64,000 nucleotides of DNA from Desulfuromonadaceae bacterium (GTDB lineage: Bacteria; Desulfobacterota; Desulfuromonadia; Desulfuromonadales; JAHYIW01). Below the pieces are notes generated by a model. That model was given only the letters and a program-made list of their open reading frames with translations, did not search any database and had not been told where the DNA came from. Location of the stretch: NCBI GenBank assembly GCA_019429445.1, contig JAHYIW010000009.1, forward strand, positions 1 to 64,000, in the 5' to 3' direction. A program made the translations under genes and the position numbers. The stretch's first letter is position 1, and every line of letters begins with the position of its first letter. This document shows positions 25,587-37,432 of this stretch, one piece after another.

Positions 25587-26111
25587 TTGAACCCACTGTG
25601 GAGCAATATTTTCTCGAAAAAAAAGCAGGAAGAATCACTGGCTTTTTTTCTTGGCACTGTGCCGGTTTTCGCGGAACTGAGCCCCAAGGAGCTGAATCAG
25701 CTCGAACGGCTGATGCACGCCCGTGACTACGCCCCGTTTGAAACCGTTTTCGAGCAGGGCGATCCCGGCTCGGGCATGTACGTCATCCGCTCGGGAAAAG
25801 TGCAGGTTTTCTCACGCAATATCAACAAAGAGGAAGAGGAGCTGGCGGTCCTTGGGCCGGGCGATTTTTTCGGCGAAACGACCTTGACTGCTCCCGCCGC
25901 CCGCACCGCTTGCGTCCGAACCCTCGAACAAAGTGTACTGATCGGTCTGTTCCGTGCCGACCTGCTCGAAATGGTTCAGAAACAGGCCGACATCGCCAAC
26001 AAGATCCTGATGATGCTCACCCGCATCATGAGTGAACGACTGCTCGCCTCGAATACCGAAATCATTCGGCTCAAAACCGAGCTTGAAACTGTGAACCGCC
26101 ATGATGAGTAG
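25587..26111 (+). CDS. Cyclic-nucleotide-binding domain protein
   Basis: A 174-residue protein with one cNMP-binding beta-roll (residues about 25-140): FEQGDPGSGMYVIRSGKVQVF and GPGDFFGETTL include the phosphate-binding cassette. A coiled helix follows and there is no DNA-binding domain, so it is a stand-alone sensor rather than a Crp/Fnr regulator. The start is TTG at 25587, 6 nt after GGAGGA. The end overlaps the start of the permease gene by 11 bp, which suggests that it serves that membrane protein. Confidence 0.85.
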   Translation: MNPLWSNIFSKKKQEESLAFFLGTVPVFAELSPKELNQLERLMHARDYAPFETVFEQGDPGSGMYVIRSGKVQVFSRNINKEEEELAVLGPGDFFGETTLTAPAARTACVRTLEQSVLIGLFRADLLEMVQKQADIANKILMMLTRIMSERLLASNTEIIRLKTELETVNRHDE

Positions 26112-27237
26112 CCTACCGAACAGCAGCTCGCGCAAAGGGTTCACCCGCGCACAACTGATTATCTTTTATCTGGTCATGACGCTGTCACTGGCGACCGGCT
26201 TGTCGCTCTATACCTCGGCCACCAACATTATCAATTTGCTCAGGACCGCGACGGCGGGTCTCTTCCTGCCGGTCCTGTTGTCGCTCATCCTGACTTTTTT
26301 ACTCGACCCACCGGTCCGTTACTTTGAACGCAAAGGCTTCAATCGCACCCTTGGCATATTCTTTGTCTACATACTGATTGCAATCATCGCAACGTTACTG
26401 GCATTCTGGCTGATTCCCTACCTCGACGGAATGTGGTCTTCACTCAAAACCGATCTTCCCCGCTACACCGGAAAAATTACCGGTCTGGTGAATGAACTGC
26501 AAAGCTATCTGATCAACAAGGCCCCCTACGTCACTGAATACGATCTGCCCGGAAAAGCCAAAGCATTGGCGCAGAAGATCGCTGCCGACATCCTGATTGA
26601 AACACCGAAATCGGCGATGCTCATCGGCAGTCTGATGATTCTGGTGCCACTCTTTTCGTTCTTTTTTTTACGCGACGGCCACGCCACCATCCGCAAATGC
26701 GTGGCGCTGACCCCCAACCGTCATTTTGAAATGGCGCACGACCTCTCGTTTCTGATCAGTCGTCAGCTCTCCGAGTTCATTCGCGGGCGGATCATCGAAG
26801 CCTTCATCGTCGGACTGGTCGTCGCTATTGGACTGAGTATGACCGATATCCGTTACGCCCCGCTCCTCGGCGCCTTCGCCGGCATCACCAATCTGATCCC
26901 CTACGTCGGCCCGATCATTGGCATGGTCCCCGGCATTCTGATCGCTTTTGCCGATCTCGGCGTCGGCGGCGAGTTCTGGTGGATTGTCTGCGTCTACATC
27001 CTCATCGCCCAGATCATTGTCGACAGCTTTATCCTCATCCCGATATTTATTTCGCGGGTTTCCAATCTGCACCCGTTCATCGTTATTGTTGCGATCATCA
27101 TGGGGGGCAAATTGTCCGGCGTCATCGGCATGATTATCGGCGTGCCGGTCGCCAGTATCATCAAAATCGCCGTGCAGAGTATCATGCAGTACCGCCACAA
27201 TTTCAGCTTGACGCGCGGCGAATACGAACAGGAATAG
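26101..27237 (+). CDS. AI-2E family (TqsA/PerM-like) transporter
   Basis: A 378-residue membrane protein of the AI-2E/PerM family. Helices cluster at residues 18-110 and 200-365 around a soluble segment, and the C-terminal [14 protein letters not shown] motif is diagnostic. Family members include AI-2 exporters and Na+(Li+)/H+ antiporters, so the substrate is undetermined. Overlap with the upstream cNMP-binding gene suggests coupled synthesis and perhaps ligand-gated control. Confidence 0.88.
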   Translation: MMSSLPNSSSRKGFTRAQLIIFYLVMTLSLATGLSLYTSATNIINLLRTATAGLFLPVLLSLILTFLLDPPVRYFERKGFNRTLGIFFVYILIAIIATLLAFWLIPYLDGMWSSLKTDLPRYTGKITGLVNELQSYLINKAPYVTEYDLPGKAKALAQKIAADILIETPKSAMLIGSLMILVPLFSFFFLRDGHATIRKCVALTPNRHFEMAHDLSFLISRQLSEFIRGRIIEAFIVGLVVAIGLSMTDIRYAPLLGAFAGITNLIPYVGPIIGMVPGILIAFADLGVGGEFWWIVCVYILIAQIIVDSFILIPIFISRVSNLHPFIVIVAIIMGGKLSGVIGMIIGVPVASIIKIAVQSIMQYRHNFSLTRGEYEQE

Positions 27238-27283
27238 GATTTTTGGACTACGGCAAGAGTGTGACACAGAAGGAGAAGGCAGC

Positions 27284-27769
27284 ATGCCCAGTTTCGACAT
27301 TGTATCAAAAGTCAACATGCAGGAAGTCGACAACGCCGTCAATCAGGCGATCAAGGAAGTTGAACAGCGCTACGATTTTAAAGGCACGCACAATGAAATC
27401 GCCCTCGGCAAAGACGGACTGACGATCCTCGCTGCCGATGATTACAAACTGACCGCGATCAAGGATATCCTGATCAGTAAACTGGTCAAACGGGGCGTCT
27501 CGACACGCTGTTTTGACTACGGCAAGGAAGAACCCGCCTCGATGGGTGCGGTGCGTCAGAAGGCAGCGCTGGTACAGGGGATCAGCAAGGAAAAAGCAAA
27601 AGAGGTCATCAAAGAAATCAAGGAGAGCAAACTCAAGGTACAGGCGCAGATCATGGACGATCAGGTGCGCGTCACCGGCAAAAAGATCGACGATCTCCAG
27701 GAAGTGATTCAGCTGCTCAAGGGGAAAGATCTGGGCATTGAACTGCAATTTGAAAATATGCGTTCGTAA
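27284..27769 (+). CDS. yajQ: YajQ-family nucleotide-binding protein
   Basis: A 161-residue YajQ/DUF520 protein with the family start [10 protein letters not shown] and the repeated RNP-like segments RYDFKGT and [17 protein letters not shown]. Xanthomonas and Pseudomonas members bind cyclic di-GMP; others bind nucleotides. GGAGAAGG precedes the ATG. The 3' end borders the REP cluster. Confidence 0.95.
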   Translation: MPSFDIVSKVNMQEVDNAVNQAIKEVEQRYDFKGTHNEIALGKDGLTILAADDYKLTAIKDILISKLVKRGVSTRCFDYGKEEPASMGAVRQKAALVQGISKEKAKEVIKEIKESKLKVQAQIMDDQVRVTGKKIDDLQEVIQLLKGKDLGIELQFENMRS

Positions 27770-27789
27770 GTTTTCACCGCAATAGCCAA

Positions 27790-28097
27790 AGCTTCGCGAC
27801 AGGATGTCGCTCCTACAATAAATATCATCATCGCTGCCCGCCCCTGTCTCTGTGGGAGCGGCTTTCCTTTGTGGGAGCGGCTTTCCTTTGTGGGAGCGGC
27901 TTTCCTTTGTGGGAGCGGCTTTCCTTTGTGGGAGCGGCTTTCCTTTGTGGGAGCGGCTTTCCTTTGTGGGAGCGGCTTTCAGCCGCGAAAGGGTCTTCCA
28001 GTTGCCACCAAAAACTTCGCGACAGGATGTCGCTCCCACAACATCAATACCATCATCGCAGCCCAGCTCCCGTGGAAGCGGCTTCCAGCCGCGAAAG
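27790..28097. repeat. REP cluster downstream of yajQ
   Basis: Alternating REP elements in both orientations: CTTCGCGACAGGATGTCGCTCC (27792-27813, 28014-28035) and GGGAGCGGCTTTCAGCCGC forms, the latter expanded in tandem. Short ORFs crossing the region only reflect the repeat in each frame. Confidence 0.85.
27851..27983 (+). repeat. Seven tandem copies of a 19-bp REP arm
   Basis: TGTGGGAGCGGCTTTCCTT repeats with an exact 19-bp period from 27851. The seventh copy alone continues into the complementary arm AGCCGC, completing a REP hairpin. Confidence 0.95.
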
Positions 28098-28105
28098 ATT
28101 TTGAT

Positions 28106-28579
28106 TTAAATCCACACCGAATCCCAATGTGAATAATCCCACACTTTCGCTACCAGTCCTGCTCGCACCGGATTGGTTACCAGATATCCGGCAGCTGACT
28201 GAACATCTTCATCTTTGCGCAACGCCCGGTCATGATATCCAGGTTGCCATAACGAACCAGACCCCCCTCGCTGAAGATTAATCTGACGAGAGGTAAATGT
28301 TTTGACCGATTGCATCAACTGGGCAAGCGTACCCTGCTCCAACGAAATCAACCAATGCAGATGATCTGGCATCAAGACAAAGGCCAATGTGACTGCACGT
28401 CCTTGTTCTTGCTGAAATCGCAATGCGTTGATACAGATACGACAGGCGGTTAAATCATGGAAAACTGGCTGGCGATTATGGGTGGTCGAGGTCAGCAGAT
28501 AGAGGTTTTTTGCGAGGGAGACACGTCCTTTGCGCAAGGCATGGGAACGGGAATGTGTTGTCAATATTTGATTGTCCAA
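28106..28579 (-). CDS. rayT: REP-associated tyrosine transposase (RAYT, Y1/HUH)
   Basis: A 157-residue IS200-type single-strand nuclease. The HUH metal motif appears as PDHLHWL (about residues 90-96) and the catalytic tyrosine lies in WQPGYHDRALR. RAYTs cut and mobilise the REP/BIME palindromes. This gene is flanked on both sides by such elements, all within 4.4 kb. The start is a TTG four bases after GGAGG; no ATG nearby is in frame. It is a single-copy domesticated enzyme rather than a free insertion sequence. Confidence 0.9.
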   Translation of the reverse strand: MDNQILTTHSRSHALRKGRVSLAKNLYLLTSTTHNRQPVFHDLTACRICINALRFQQEQGRAVTLAFVLMPDHLHWLISLEQGTLAQLMQSVKTFTSRQINLQRGGSGSLWQPGYHDRALRKDEDVQSAAGYLVTNPVRAGLVAKVWDYSHWDSVWI

Positions 28580-28620
28580 GTTCCCTCCATTGTTGATTTA
28601 TCTTGCGCTCAGCCCCGCCT

Positions 28621-28826
28621 TTGTGGGAGCGGCTTTCAGCCGCGAAGGGGTTTCCAGCTGCCACCAAGGGCTTCGCGACAGGATGTCGCTCCCACAACAG
28701 CAAGACCATCATCGCTGCCCCGCCCCGTCTCTGTGGGAATGGCTTTGCCCCTGTGGGAGCGGCTTCCAGCCGCGAAGGGGTTTCCAGCTACCACCAAAAC
28801 CTTCGCGGCTGAAAGCCGCTCCCACA
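28621..28826. repeat. REP cluster upstream of RAYT gene
   Basis: Three direct and inverted REP units: GGGAGCGGCTTTCAGCCGC at 28625, CTTCGCGACAGGATGTCGCTCC near 28673, and a facing pair near 28757 and 28800. The spacing and alternation are those of a BIME. The rest of 28580-28917 holds no gene. Confidence 0.85.
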
Positions 28827-28917
28827 AAACAAAAAAATTTCAGGTTCCGGTGTCATTTCCAGCGCCCGTCAGCGCGGCTCCGCCACGCGCTGCCAGCGCC
28901 TCCAATCACACCTCCAC

Positions 28918-29820
28918 CTAACCCCGGTCTTGAGTGACAAGGCGGAAACCCAGGCCGTCGTAGCGGTCGCCCGGATCGTTCCCGCTCCGGCTCGCCGAGC
29001 GCACGTGCCTCGGGTCGTTGTTCCAGCTGCCGCCGCGTCCGACGCGGTACGACCCGCCCGACGGACCCTGCGGATTCTGCCTGGGACTTTTAGCATAATA
29101 GCCGCTGTCGTACCAGTCCTGGCACCACTCCCATACATTGCCAAGCATGTCGTGCAAACCAAACGCATTGGCTGCAAAACGTCCCACCGGGGCTGTTACT
29201 GCATAACCGTCATCGCAGTTGTGAACTGTCCAGTTCGACCATTTTCTTTTCGCACTTTGGTCAGCTACATTCGCATTGCGACAGGCCTGATCCGGACTTT
29301 CACCCCACCAGCGTGCCGTTCGGGTCCCGGCACGGGCCGCATATTCCCACTCCGCCTCGGTCGGCAAACGGAAGCTCTTGCCGGTCTGACGCGACAACCA
29401 CTTGGCGTACTCGGTCGCATCTTCCCAGCTGACATAGACTGCTGGCTGATCATCGCCGTTCAGACTATTTCCTTCGTAGTCCGTGCTGGTGTGCCCGGAT
29501 TTGTATTTGCGATACTGTGCATTGGTCACCTCAAACTTGCCCATCGAGAAATCATCCACACACACCTCGTGCACCGGCCCCTCGTGACTGCTACGATCTT
29601 TTTCGCTTGAGGGACTCCCCATTTGAAAACAGCCGCCCGGCACGCGGACAAACGCCATCCCGGTCAGCGACTCGGTCCAACTGCCGCCACCGCTGACACT
29701 GCCACCGGAGCGGCTGGCCGGTTGTCTGCTGGTGCGAAAATCCTTGATAAACCACGCCTGTGCCGGCTGGGCCACCAACAAGCCGGTCATCCATAGAGCA
29801 CAGAAAGTTAAAACACGCAT
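28918..29820 (-). CDS. Secreted SUMF1/formylglycine-generating-enzyme-like protein
   Basis: A 300-residue protein with a signal peptide (residues 1-23, cleavage near AQA). A full SUMF1-type C-type-lectin-like fold follows: FVRVPGGCFQMGS, KFEVTNAQYRKY, RLPTEAEWEYAARAG, GNVWEWCQDWY and RGGSWNN through GFRLV. The family includes true formylglycine enzymes, ergothioneine synthases and protein-modifying or ligand-binding relatives; no sulfatase partner is visible. AGGAGAGG fixes the start at 29820. It lies downstream of the caspase-like gene on the same strand with a REP unit between. Confidence 0.85.
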   Translation of the reverse strand: MRVLTFCALWMTGLLVAQPAQAWFIKDFRTSRQPASRSGGSVSGGGSWTESLTGMAFVRVPGGCFQMGSPSSEKDRSSHEGPVHEVCVDDFSMGKFEVTNAQYRKYKSGHTSTDYEGNSLNGDDQPAVYVSWEDATEYAKWLSRQTGKSFRLPTEAEWEYAARAGTRTARWWGESPDQACRNANVADQSAKRKWSNWTVHNCDDGYAVTAPVGRFAANAFGLHDMLGNVWEWCQDWYDSGYYAKSPRQNPQGPSGGSYRVGRGGSWNNDPRHVRSASRSGNDPGDRYDGLGFRLVTQDRG

Positions 29821-29876
29821 TGCCTCTCCTTTACATAGCATCATCACCTAAACAAGAGGGAAGCTGGAGTTTGTCT

Positions 29877-29951
29877 CTGTGGGAGCGGCTTTCAGCCGCG
29901 AAGAGTCTTCCAGCTACCACCAAAAGCTTCGCGACAGGATGTCGCTCCCAC
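29877..29951. repeat. REP pair between SUMF1 and caspase-like genes
   Basis: One GGGAGCGGCTTTCAGCCGCG unit faces one CTTCGCGACAGGATGTCGCTCC unit. As a strong intercistronic hairpin it may limit readthrough or protect the upstream message. Confidence 0.85.
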
Positions 29952-30012
29952 AAAAAACACCATCATCGCAGCCCGCTCCTACACAGAGGATGTTTCCGGT
30001 TAGAAACTGAAC

Positions 30013-31839
30013 CTACTTCAGCACCGCCAGCACCTGCTGACGGTGTCCCGACACCTGCGGTTGCTGGGTGGTGCCTTTGAGCTTTTTTGCCATCCAGGTG
30101 ACGTTCTCGTTGAGGTAGGCCTCCATCTCGGCCACGGTGATCTTTTTGTCGCCACTGCTGTCAGCTTCGCCCTGCAACCCCTTGAGGAAGTAGTAGGTAA
30201 AGAGGCTGTGGCGTTTCTCCGGGTACCAGGTTGACACCTGATCATCGGCGGCGCTGGCAAAAACCACCGCAGCGGACGGCTTGGCGACCTGTGGTCGGGT
30301 GCGCAGGGTGATCGAGCTGACCCCTTGAAACAGAAGACCACTGGCCGAGTTGCCAGAGAAACAGGCGTCGAGGACCACGGTGACGTCCTGGGCCGGGAGT
30401 TTGGCGAGGTTGTCGTAAAAGGTCTGCACCCGGTAGCCGCTGGTCTTGAGAAACTGCGGGTTGGCGTCGACCGGCACGAAGTAGGCGTCGCCGCTGTCGA
30501 GATCGGGCGCGCCGTGACCGACATAGAAAACAAAGACGCGCGACTGGCCGTCCTTGACGAAATTATGCAGTTTGCCCCGATGATCACGCTCGTTGCCGAA
30601 AATTTCGTTGAATTTGGCGTAACCGGCATCCTCTTCATAGATGATCATGCCGGGATCAAACCCCATGGTGGTGGTCAGATACTGACGCATGGTGCGGGCA
30701 TCGCGCCACGCAAAATCTACGTTGGGCACGCCGCCGACCCCGTAGGTGCGATTGCCGATCACCACGGCAACATCGTACTTGCCTGCCTTCTTGCCCTTGG
30801 GGATGTTCTGGTCGACATCAACGGTCAAATCGACCTCGCTGGCGTCGGGGGCCGTGCCGCCGGCCATGCCGGCCAACAGTTGCGCGGTGCGCCCGCCGCC
30901 GACCGGCTGCCGGGTTCGCGCCACGGCCTCGGGAACGGCGATGGTCGAGGCATCGGCGAGCATCGCTTCAAAGAGTTTGTCATAAGCCTGTTTCAGGGCT
31001 GAAATCTGCGGATAAGCTTCGGCAAGTTTTTTGGCGTGAGAGACCGCCGCGGCGGTCTGGCCGGACTGGAACTGCTGGTAAAGCCCACCGGCGACCTGGT
31101 TGCCGACTGCGTCGGTGGCGTTGCGTAAAGCTTTGTCGTTCGGGAACTGACGTTGGGCGCTGGCCACCGCCTTGAGGGCGTCTTCCCCCTGTCCGGCAAG
31201 GGCCAGCAACTGAATGCGGGTGTAAGCCGCCCTGGCTTCAAAATCGAGTCGGGCAAGGGTGCTCAACGCCTGCTGCCGTTTCCCGGACTGCGCCGCTTCG
31301 ACCTGCGTCGCCAGATAGCGGTCGAGCAGTTCGTCATAACTGGCCTGCAAATCCTGGTGCGACTGTTTAGCCAAAGCGGTGTGCAGTCCCTTGAGGGCAT
31401 CAACCTCGTTGCCGTTGGCGTAACGGGCGCGAGCCAGGGTGTCGGTCACCGCCGGGTCACTCGAAGAACGCGCCGCTTTCTCTGCATAAGCAAGGGCTTT
31501 AGTTTCGTCCTGCCGCAGTTCAAGCAGCACCTGGGCCAGATTGTTGAGCGCGGCGGCGTTGCTGCCGTCTTTGGCAACAGCTTTGCCGAGGGCATCCCGC
31601 GCTTCGACCAGCCGCCCGTAACGGTAGTAGGCCACGCCGAGGTTATAGGCGATATCGGCCTTTTCGCCGCACAGCTCACTGGCCTTGAGAAACAATTTCA
31701 ACCCCTCGGCACGATCAGCCTCAAACGCCTTGACCGCTTTGTCGGTCACGGCATCAGCCAGGCCACACAGGTCATTGGCAAACAACAGGGGGGGGGACAG
31801 CAGCAGAACAAGCAGGAAAAAGCACAGACAGCGGCGCAT
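30013..31839 (-). CDS. Secreted TPR and caspase-like (C14) protease
   Basis: A 608-residue protein. A signal peptide (residues 1-20, LLFA-ND) sends it out of the cytoplasm. Residues about 35-330 are TPR or TPR-like helices. Residues about 390-600 form a caspase p20-like domain beginning YDVAVVIGNRTY, with catalytic histidine H442 in FYVGHGAPDL and cysteine C493 in VLDACFSGNS. An EF-hand-like loop DSSGDKKITVAEM lies near the end and may bind calcium. The start at 31839 follows GAGGAGG; a longer frame runs through REP DNA. It likely forms a functional pair with the SUMF1 protein downstream. Confidence 0.88.
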   Translation of the reverse strand: MRRCLCFFLLVLLLSPPLLFANDLCGLADAVTDKAVKAFEADRAEGLKLFLKASELCGEKADIAYNLGVAYYRYGRLVEARDALGKAVAKDGSNAAALNNLAQVLLELRQDETKALAYAEKAARSSSDPAVTDTLARARYANGNEVDALKGLHTALAKQSHQDLQASYDELLDRYLATQVEAAQSGKRQQALSTLARLDFEARAAYTRIQLLALAGQGEDALKAVASAQRQFPNDKALRNATDAVGNQVAGGLYQQFQSGQTAAAVSHAKKLAEAYPQISALKQAYDKLFEAMLADASTIAVPEAVARTRQPVGGGRTAQLLAGMAGGTAPDASEVDLTVDVDQNIPKGKKAGKYDVAVVIGNRTYGVGGVPNVDFAWRDARTMRQYLTTTMGFDPGMIIYEEDAGYAKFNEIFGNERDHRGKLHNFVKDGQSRVFVFYVGHGAPDLDSGDAYFVPVDANPQFLKTSGYRVQTFYDNLAKLPAQDVTVVLDACFSGNSASGLLFQGVSSITLRTRPQVAKPSAAVVFASAADDQVSTWYPEKRHSLFTYYFLKGLQGEADSSGDKKITVAEMEAYLNENVTWMAKKLKGTTQQPQVSGHRQQVLAVLK

Positions 31840-31937
31840 CGGGAACCTCCTCACGGGGACAAACATGAAAGGTGATTTTAAACGATTCTCGTTCACAGAA
31901 CAAGAAAAAGGTGGGGAAACCGCCAGGACTACCAAAA

Positions 31938-32168
31938 CCTTCGCGACAGGATGTCGCTCCCACAACAGCATTATCATCATTGCCGCCCCGCCCCAGTGGG
32001 AGTTGCTTTCCTTTGTGGGAGCGGCTTTCAGCCGCGAAGGGGCGGCCAACTACCATCGAAAACTTCGCGACAGGATGTCGCTCCCACAACAGCAAGACCA
32101 TCATTGCCGCCCCGCCCCTGTGGAAATGGCTTTGCCCTTGTGGGAGCGGCTTTCAGCCGCGAAAGGGT
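31938..32168. repeat. REP cluster upstream of the caspase-like gene
   Basis: Four REP units in alternating orientation, two of each type, with the conserved spacer CAGCAAGACCATCATTGCC. They lie about 100 bp and more upstream of the caspase-like start. The rest of the gap between 31840 and 32192 shows no gene. Confidence 0.85.
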
Positions 32169-32192
32169 CTTCCATCGACCACCAAAGGCTGC

Positions 32193-32271
32193 ATCACCAC
32201 GAAGATCACGAAGCGCACGGAGAGACCCTTACAATAGATTTTCTTCGTGACCTTCGTGCTCTTCGTGGTGA
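32193..32271. repeat. Inverted CACGAAG repeat at the acnA 3' end
   Basis: TCACCACGAAG (32193-32203) and CTTCGTGGTGA (32261-32271) are an 11-bp inverted repeat with more CACGAAG copies between. It ends 5 bp past the acnA stop, where it could act as a terminator or as a transcript-end hairpin. Confidence 0.6.
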
Positions 32272-32275
32272 AACA

Positions 32276-34945
<2,670 letters not shown>

Positions 34946-35142
34946 GATGTTCTCTCCATGATCAATATTTGCAAAAACGACTACGGGACAGTGTATCACA
35001 AAGTCAATTTCTTGCTGAATAGTTCCTGTTCTCAAGCGTTTTGCCGTGTGTCCGCCGCCAGAGCTGAAAAATGCTGCGACCATTGCTTGCCAACCCCCGT
35101 TATCTTTGCTATGTAGAGGGATCAAAAACGCAGGAGAACGCC

Positions 35143-36288
35143 GTGTTCGCATTTGCAGAACTGCTCGACCAGACCTTCCTCGGCATCAGCCTCGCTCAGT
35201 ACGGCGGCGCATTTGGTGCTATTCTTGGTGCGCTGATTATCCGCCGCATCGCACTGTACTTTTACGACCGTCTGCTGCTGCCACTGGCGGAAAAAACCGG
35301 CAGCGAGTATGACGATCTGCTGCTGAAATGTCTGCGTCGCCCGGCGGGCTTTCTGGTCACCATCGGCGGCATTCGTCTGGCCCTCGACATTCTCAAACTG
35401 CCGAGCGAACCGGTCAACCTGTTGCACTTCGGCAACGCCCTGACTCAGGTGCTGTTGACCTTCACCATCGCCTGGACGCTCTTTAACCTGATCGATATTT
35501 TCGACAAATACCTGAGCAACTGGGCGGCGCGCACCGTATCGACCCTTGATGACAATCTGACGCCCTTGATCCGCAAAAGCCTGCGCGTCTTTATCGTCTT
35601 TCTCGCCCTGATCATGACGATCCAGAATTTCGGCTATTCCGTCTCCGGCCTCCTTGCCTCCCTCGGCATCGGCGGACTGGCGGTGGCGCTGGCGGCGAAG
35701 GATACCTTGTCAAACGTGTTTGGTTCGCTGATGATTATCTTCGATCGTCCGTTCCGGGTCGGTGACTGGATTGTCGCCGGCGATATGGAAGGAACCGTCG
35801 AAGAGGTCGGGTTTCGCTCGACCAAGATTCGTACCTTCGCCAAGACACAAATCACCGTGCCGAACAATATTGTCGCCAATCTCGGCATCAACAACTTCAG
35901 CCGCATGCCGAAACGCCGCATCAAACTCACCGTCGGCATTACCTATGCCACCACCCCGCAACAGATGCGCACGGTGGTCGAACGGATTCGCACCCTGTTG
36001 CGTGAACACCCGGCGATCGACCAGGAATTTTTCCTCGTCAACTTCACCGACTTCGGCGCCTCCTCCCTCGATATCATGGTCTACTGCTTCACCACCACCA
36101 CCGTCTGGGGAGAATATCTCGATGCGCGCCAGGATGTGTGTCTGAAAATTATGGATATTCTCGAAGAGCTGGGGCTGGAAATCGCGTTCCCGAGCCGCTC
36201 ACTCTATGTGGAAAAAATGCCGGGGGACGGCCTGCCGGGCCCTGCACACGGAGCACCGATCACTACCAATGAGAAAGGGAAAGCTTAA
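35143..36288 (+). CDS. mscS: MscS-family mechanosensitive channel
   Basis: A 381-residue inner-membrane channel with about four N-terminal helices and the pore helix GIGGLAVALAAKDTLSNVFG (near residues 190-210), then the beta domain (FDRPFRVGDWIV, GTVEEVGFRSTKIRT, VPNNIVAN). It opens on membrane tension to release solutes. The GTG at 35143 is used because GGAGAA lies just upstream; the earlier ATG at 35071 would extend into the divergent promoter region. It is followed without gap by the DUF362 gene. Confidence 0.92.
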   Translation: MFAFAELLDQTFLGISLAQYGGAFGAILGALIIRRIALYFYDRLLLPLAEKTGSEYDDLLLKCLRRPAGFLVTIGGIRLALDILKLPSEPVNLLHFGNALTQVLLTFTIAWTLFNLIDIFDKYLSNWAARTVSTLDDNLTPLIRKSLRVFIVFLALIMTIQNFGYSVSGLLASLGIGGLAVALAAKDTLSNVFGSLMIIFDRPFRVGDWIVAGDMEGTVEEVGFRSTKIRTFAKTQITVPNNIVANLGINNFSRMPKRRIKLTVGITYATTPQQMRTVVERIRTLLREHPAIDQEFFLVNFTDFGASSLDIMVYCFTTTTVWGEYLDARQDVCLKIMDILEELGLEIAFPSRSLYVEKMPGDGLPGPAHGAPITTNEKGKA

Positions 36289-37416
36289 ATGTCGACACCC
36301 GTTTATTTCGCCGACCTGCGCACTGGCCACCGCGAGAACTTGTTTGGCAAGCTGACCCGTCTCCTTGACCTGGCCGGGATCGACCGGATCGTCGGCAACG
36401 GCGATCTGACGGCAATCAAAATTCACTTTGGCGAAAAGGGCGGCCACGCTTTTGTCCGCCCCCCCTTCCTCCGCCGCATTGTCGAGCGGGTCAAGGAACT
36501 CCACGGCAAACCGTTCCTCACCGATTCCAGCACCCTCTACCCCGGCCAACGCAAAGAGGCGGTTTCTGCCCTCACCTGCGCGATTGAAAACGGCTTCGCT
36601 TACGCCGTTGTCGGCGCACCACTGATCATGAGCGATGGCCTGCGCGGTCATTCAGCACGCCGTATCGCGATTGCGGGGGAGTTGTTGACGGCCACCGACA
36701 TCGGTGCCGAAATCATCGAGGCCGATGTGCTGCTGGCCGTCTCGCACTTTAAATGTCACGAGATCAGCGGCTTTGGCGGGGCGATCAAGAATCTGGCAAT
36801 GGGCTGTTCGAGCCGCGCAGGCAAACTGGAACAACATTCGGTCTCCGCCCCCACTGTCAATCAGCGCTGCACCGTCTGTGGTGCCTGCCTCAAAGCCTGC
36901 GCTCACGGGGCAATCACGGTTCAGGCCCCGCAGGCGAGCATCGCTAGCGATAAATGTACCGGTTGCGGGCGCTGCATCGCGATCTGCGCAGATAAAGCGA
37001 TCGACATCAACTGGGACGAAGCGCCCCCGACAATCATGAAAAAAATGGCGGAATATGCCCTCGGCGCCACCACCGGCAAGGCGGGGAAGACCCTCTATGT
37101 CAGCTTTGTCACCCAGGTTTCGCCGGCCTGCGACTGTTACGGCCATAGCGACGCCCCGATCGTCGCCGATCAGGGGATTCTCGTCGCCACCGATCCGGTC
37201 GCCATCGATCAGGCCTGCGCCGATCTGGTTAATCGCGCTCCCGGTCTGGCTGACAGTGCGCTGCAATCGGGACATGAAGCAGGGGGGGACAAATTCCGCG
37301 GCGTCTATCCGCAGATTGATTGGGAGACCACGCTGGAACATGGTGAGAAGATTGGGCTGGGATCGCGAGACTACACGCTGATATCCCTGGAACCGAAGAG
37401 TGACAAGGGGTGGTAA
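36289..37416 (+). CDS. DUF362 iron-sulfur protein
   Basis: A 375-residue DUF362 protein with a ferredoxin insert. Two [4Fe-4S] motifs, CTVCGACLKAC and CTGCGRCIAIC, lie at about residues 196-235 between the two DUF362 halves (KIHFGEKGG, FGGAIKNLAMGCSS). Family members appear in anaerobes as electron carriers, but no reaction is established. The ATG directly abuts the mscS stop, so the two form an operon. Confidence 0.88.
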   Translation: MSTPVYFADLRTGHRENLFGKLTRLLDLAGIDRIVGNGDLTAIKIHFGEKGGHAFVRPPFLRRIVERVKELHGKPFLTDSSTLYPGQRKEAVSALTCAIENGFAYAVVGAPLIMSDGLRGHSARRIAIAGELLTATDIGAEIIEADVLLAVSHFKCHEISGFGGAIKNLAMGCSSRAGKLEQHSVSAPTVNQRCTVCGACLKACAHGAITVQAPQASIASDKCTGCGRCIAICADKAIDINWDEAPPTIMKKMAEYALGATTGKAGKTLYVSFVTQVSPACDCYGHSDAPIVADQGILVATDPVAIDQACADLVNRAPGLADSALQSGHEAGGDKFRGVYPQIDWETTLEHGEKIGLGSRDYTLISLEPKSDKGW

Positions 37417-37432
37417 GGGGTACGCCGCACCT

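Noticed and set aside
27852-28132. Three overlapping plus-strand ORFs of about 80 codons with 19-residue periodic repeats
   Set aside because: They are translations of the 19-bp REP-arm tandem array in each frame, with no ribosome site and no homology.
27790-28826. Possible CRISPR array
   Set aside because: The repeats are palindromic REP units with variable orientation and either no spacer or conserved spacers, unlike CRISPR.
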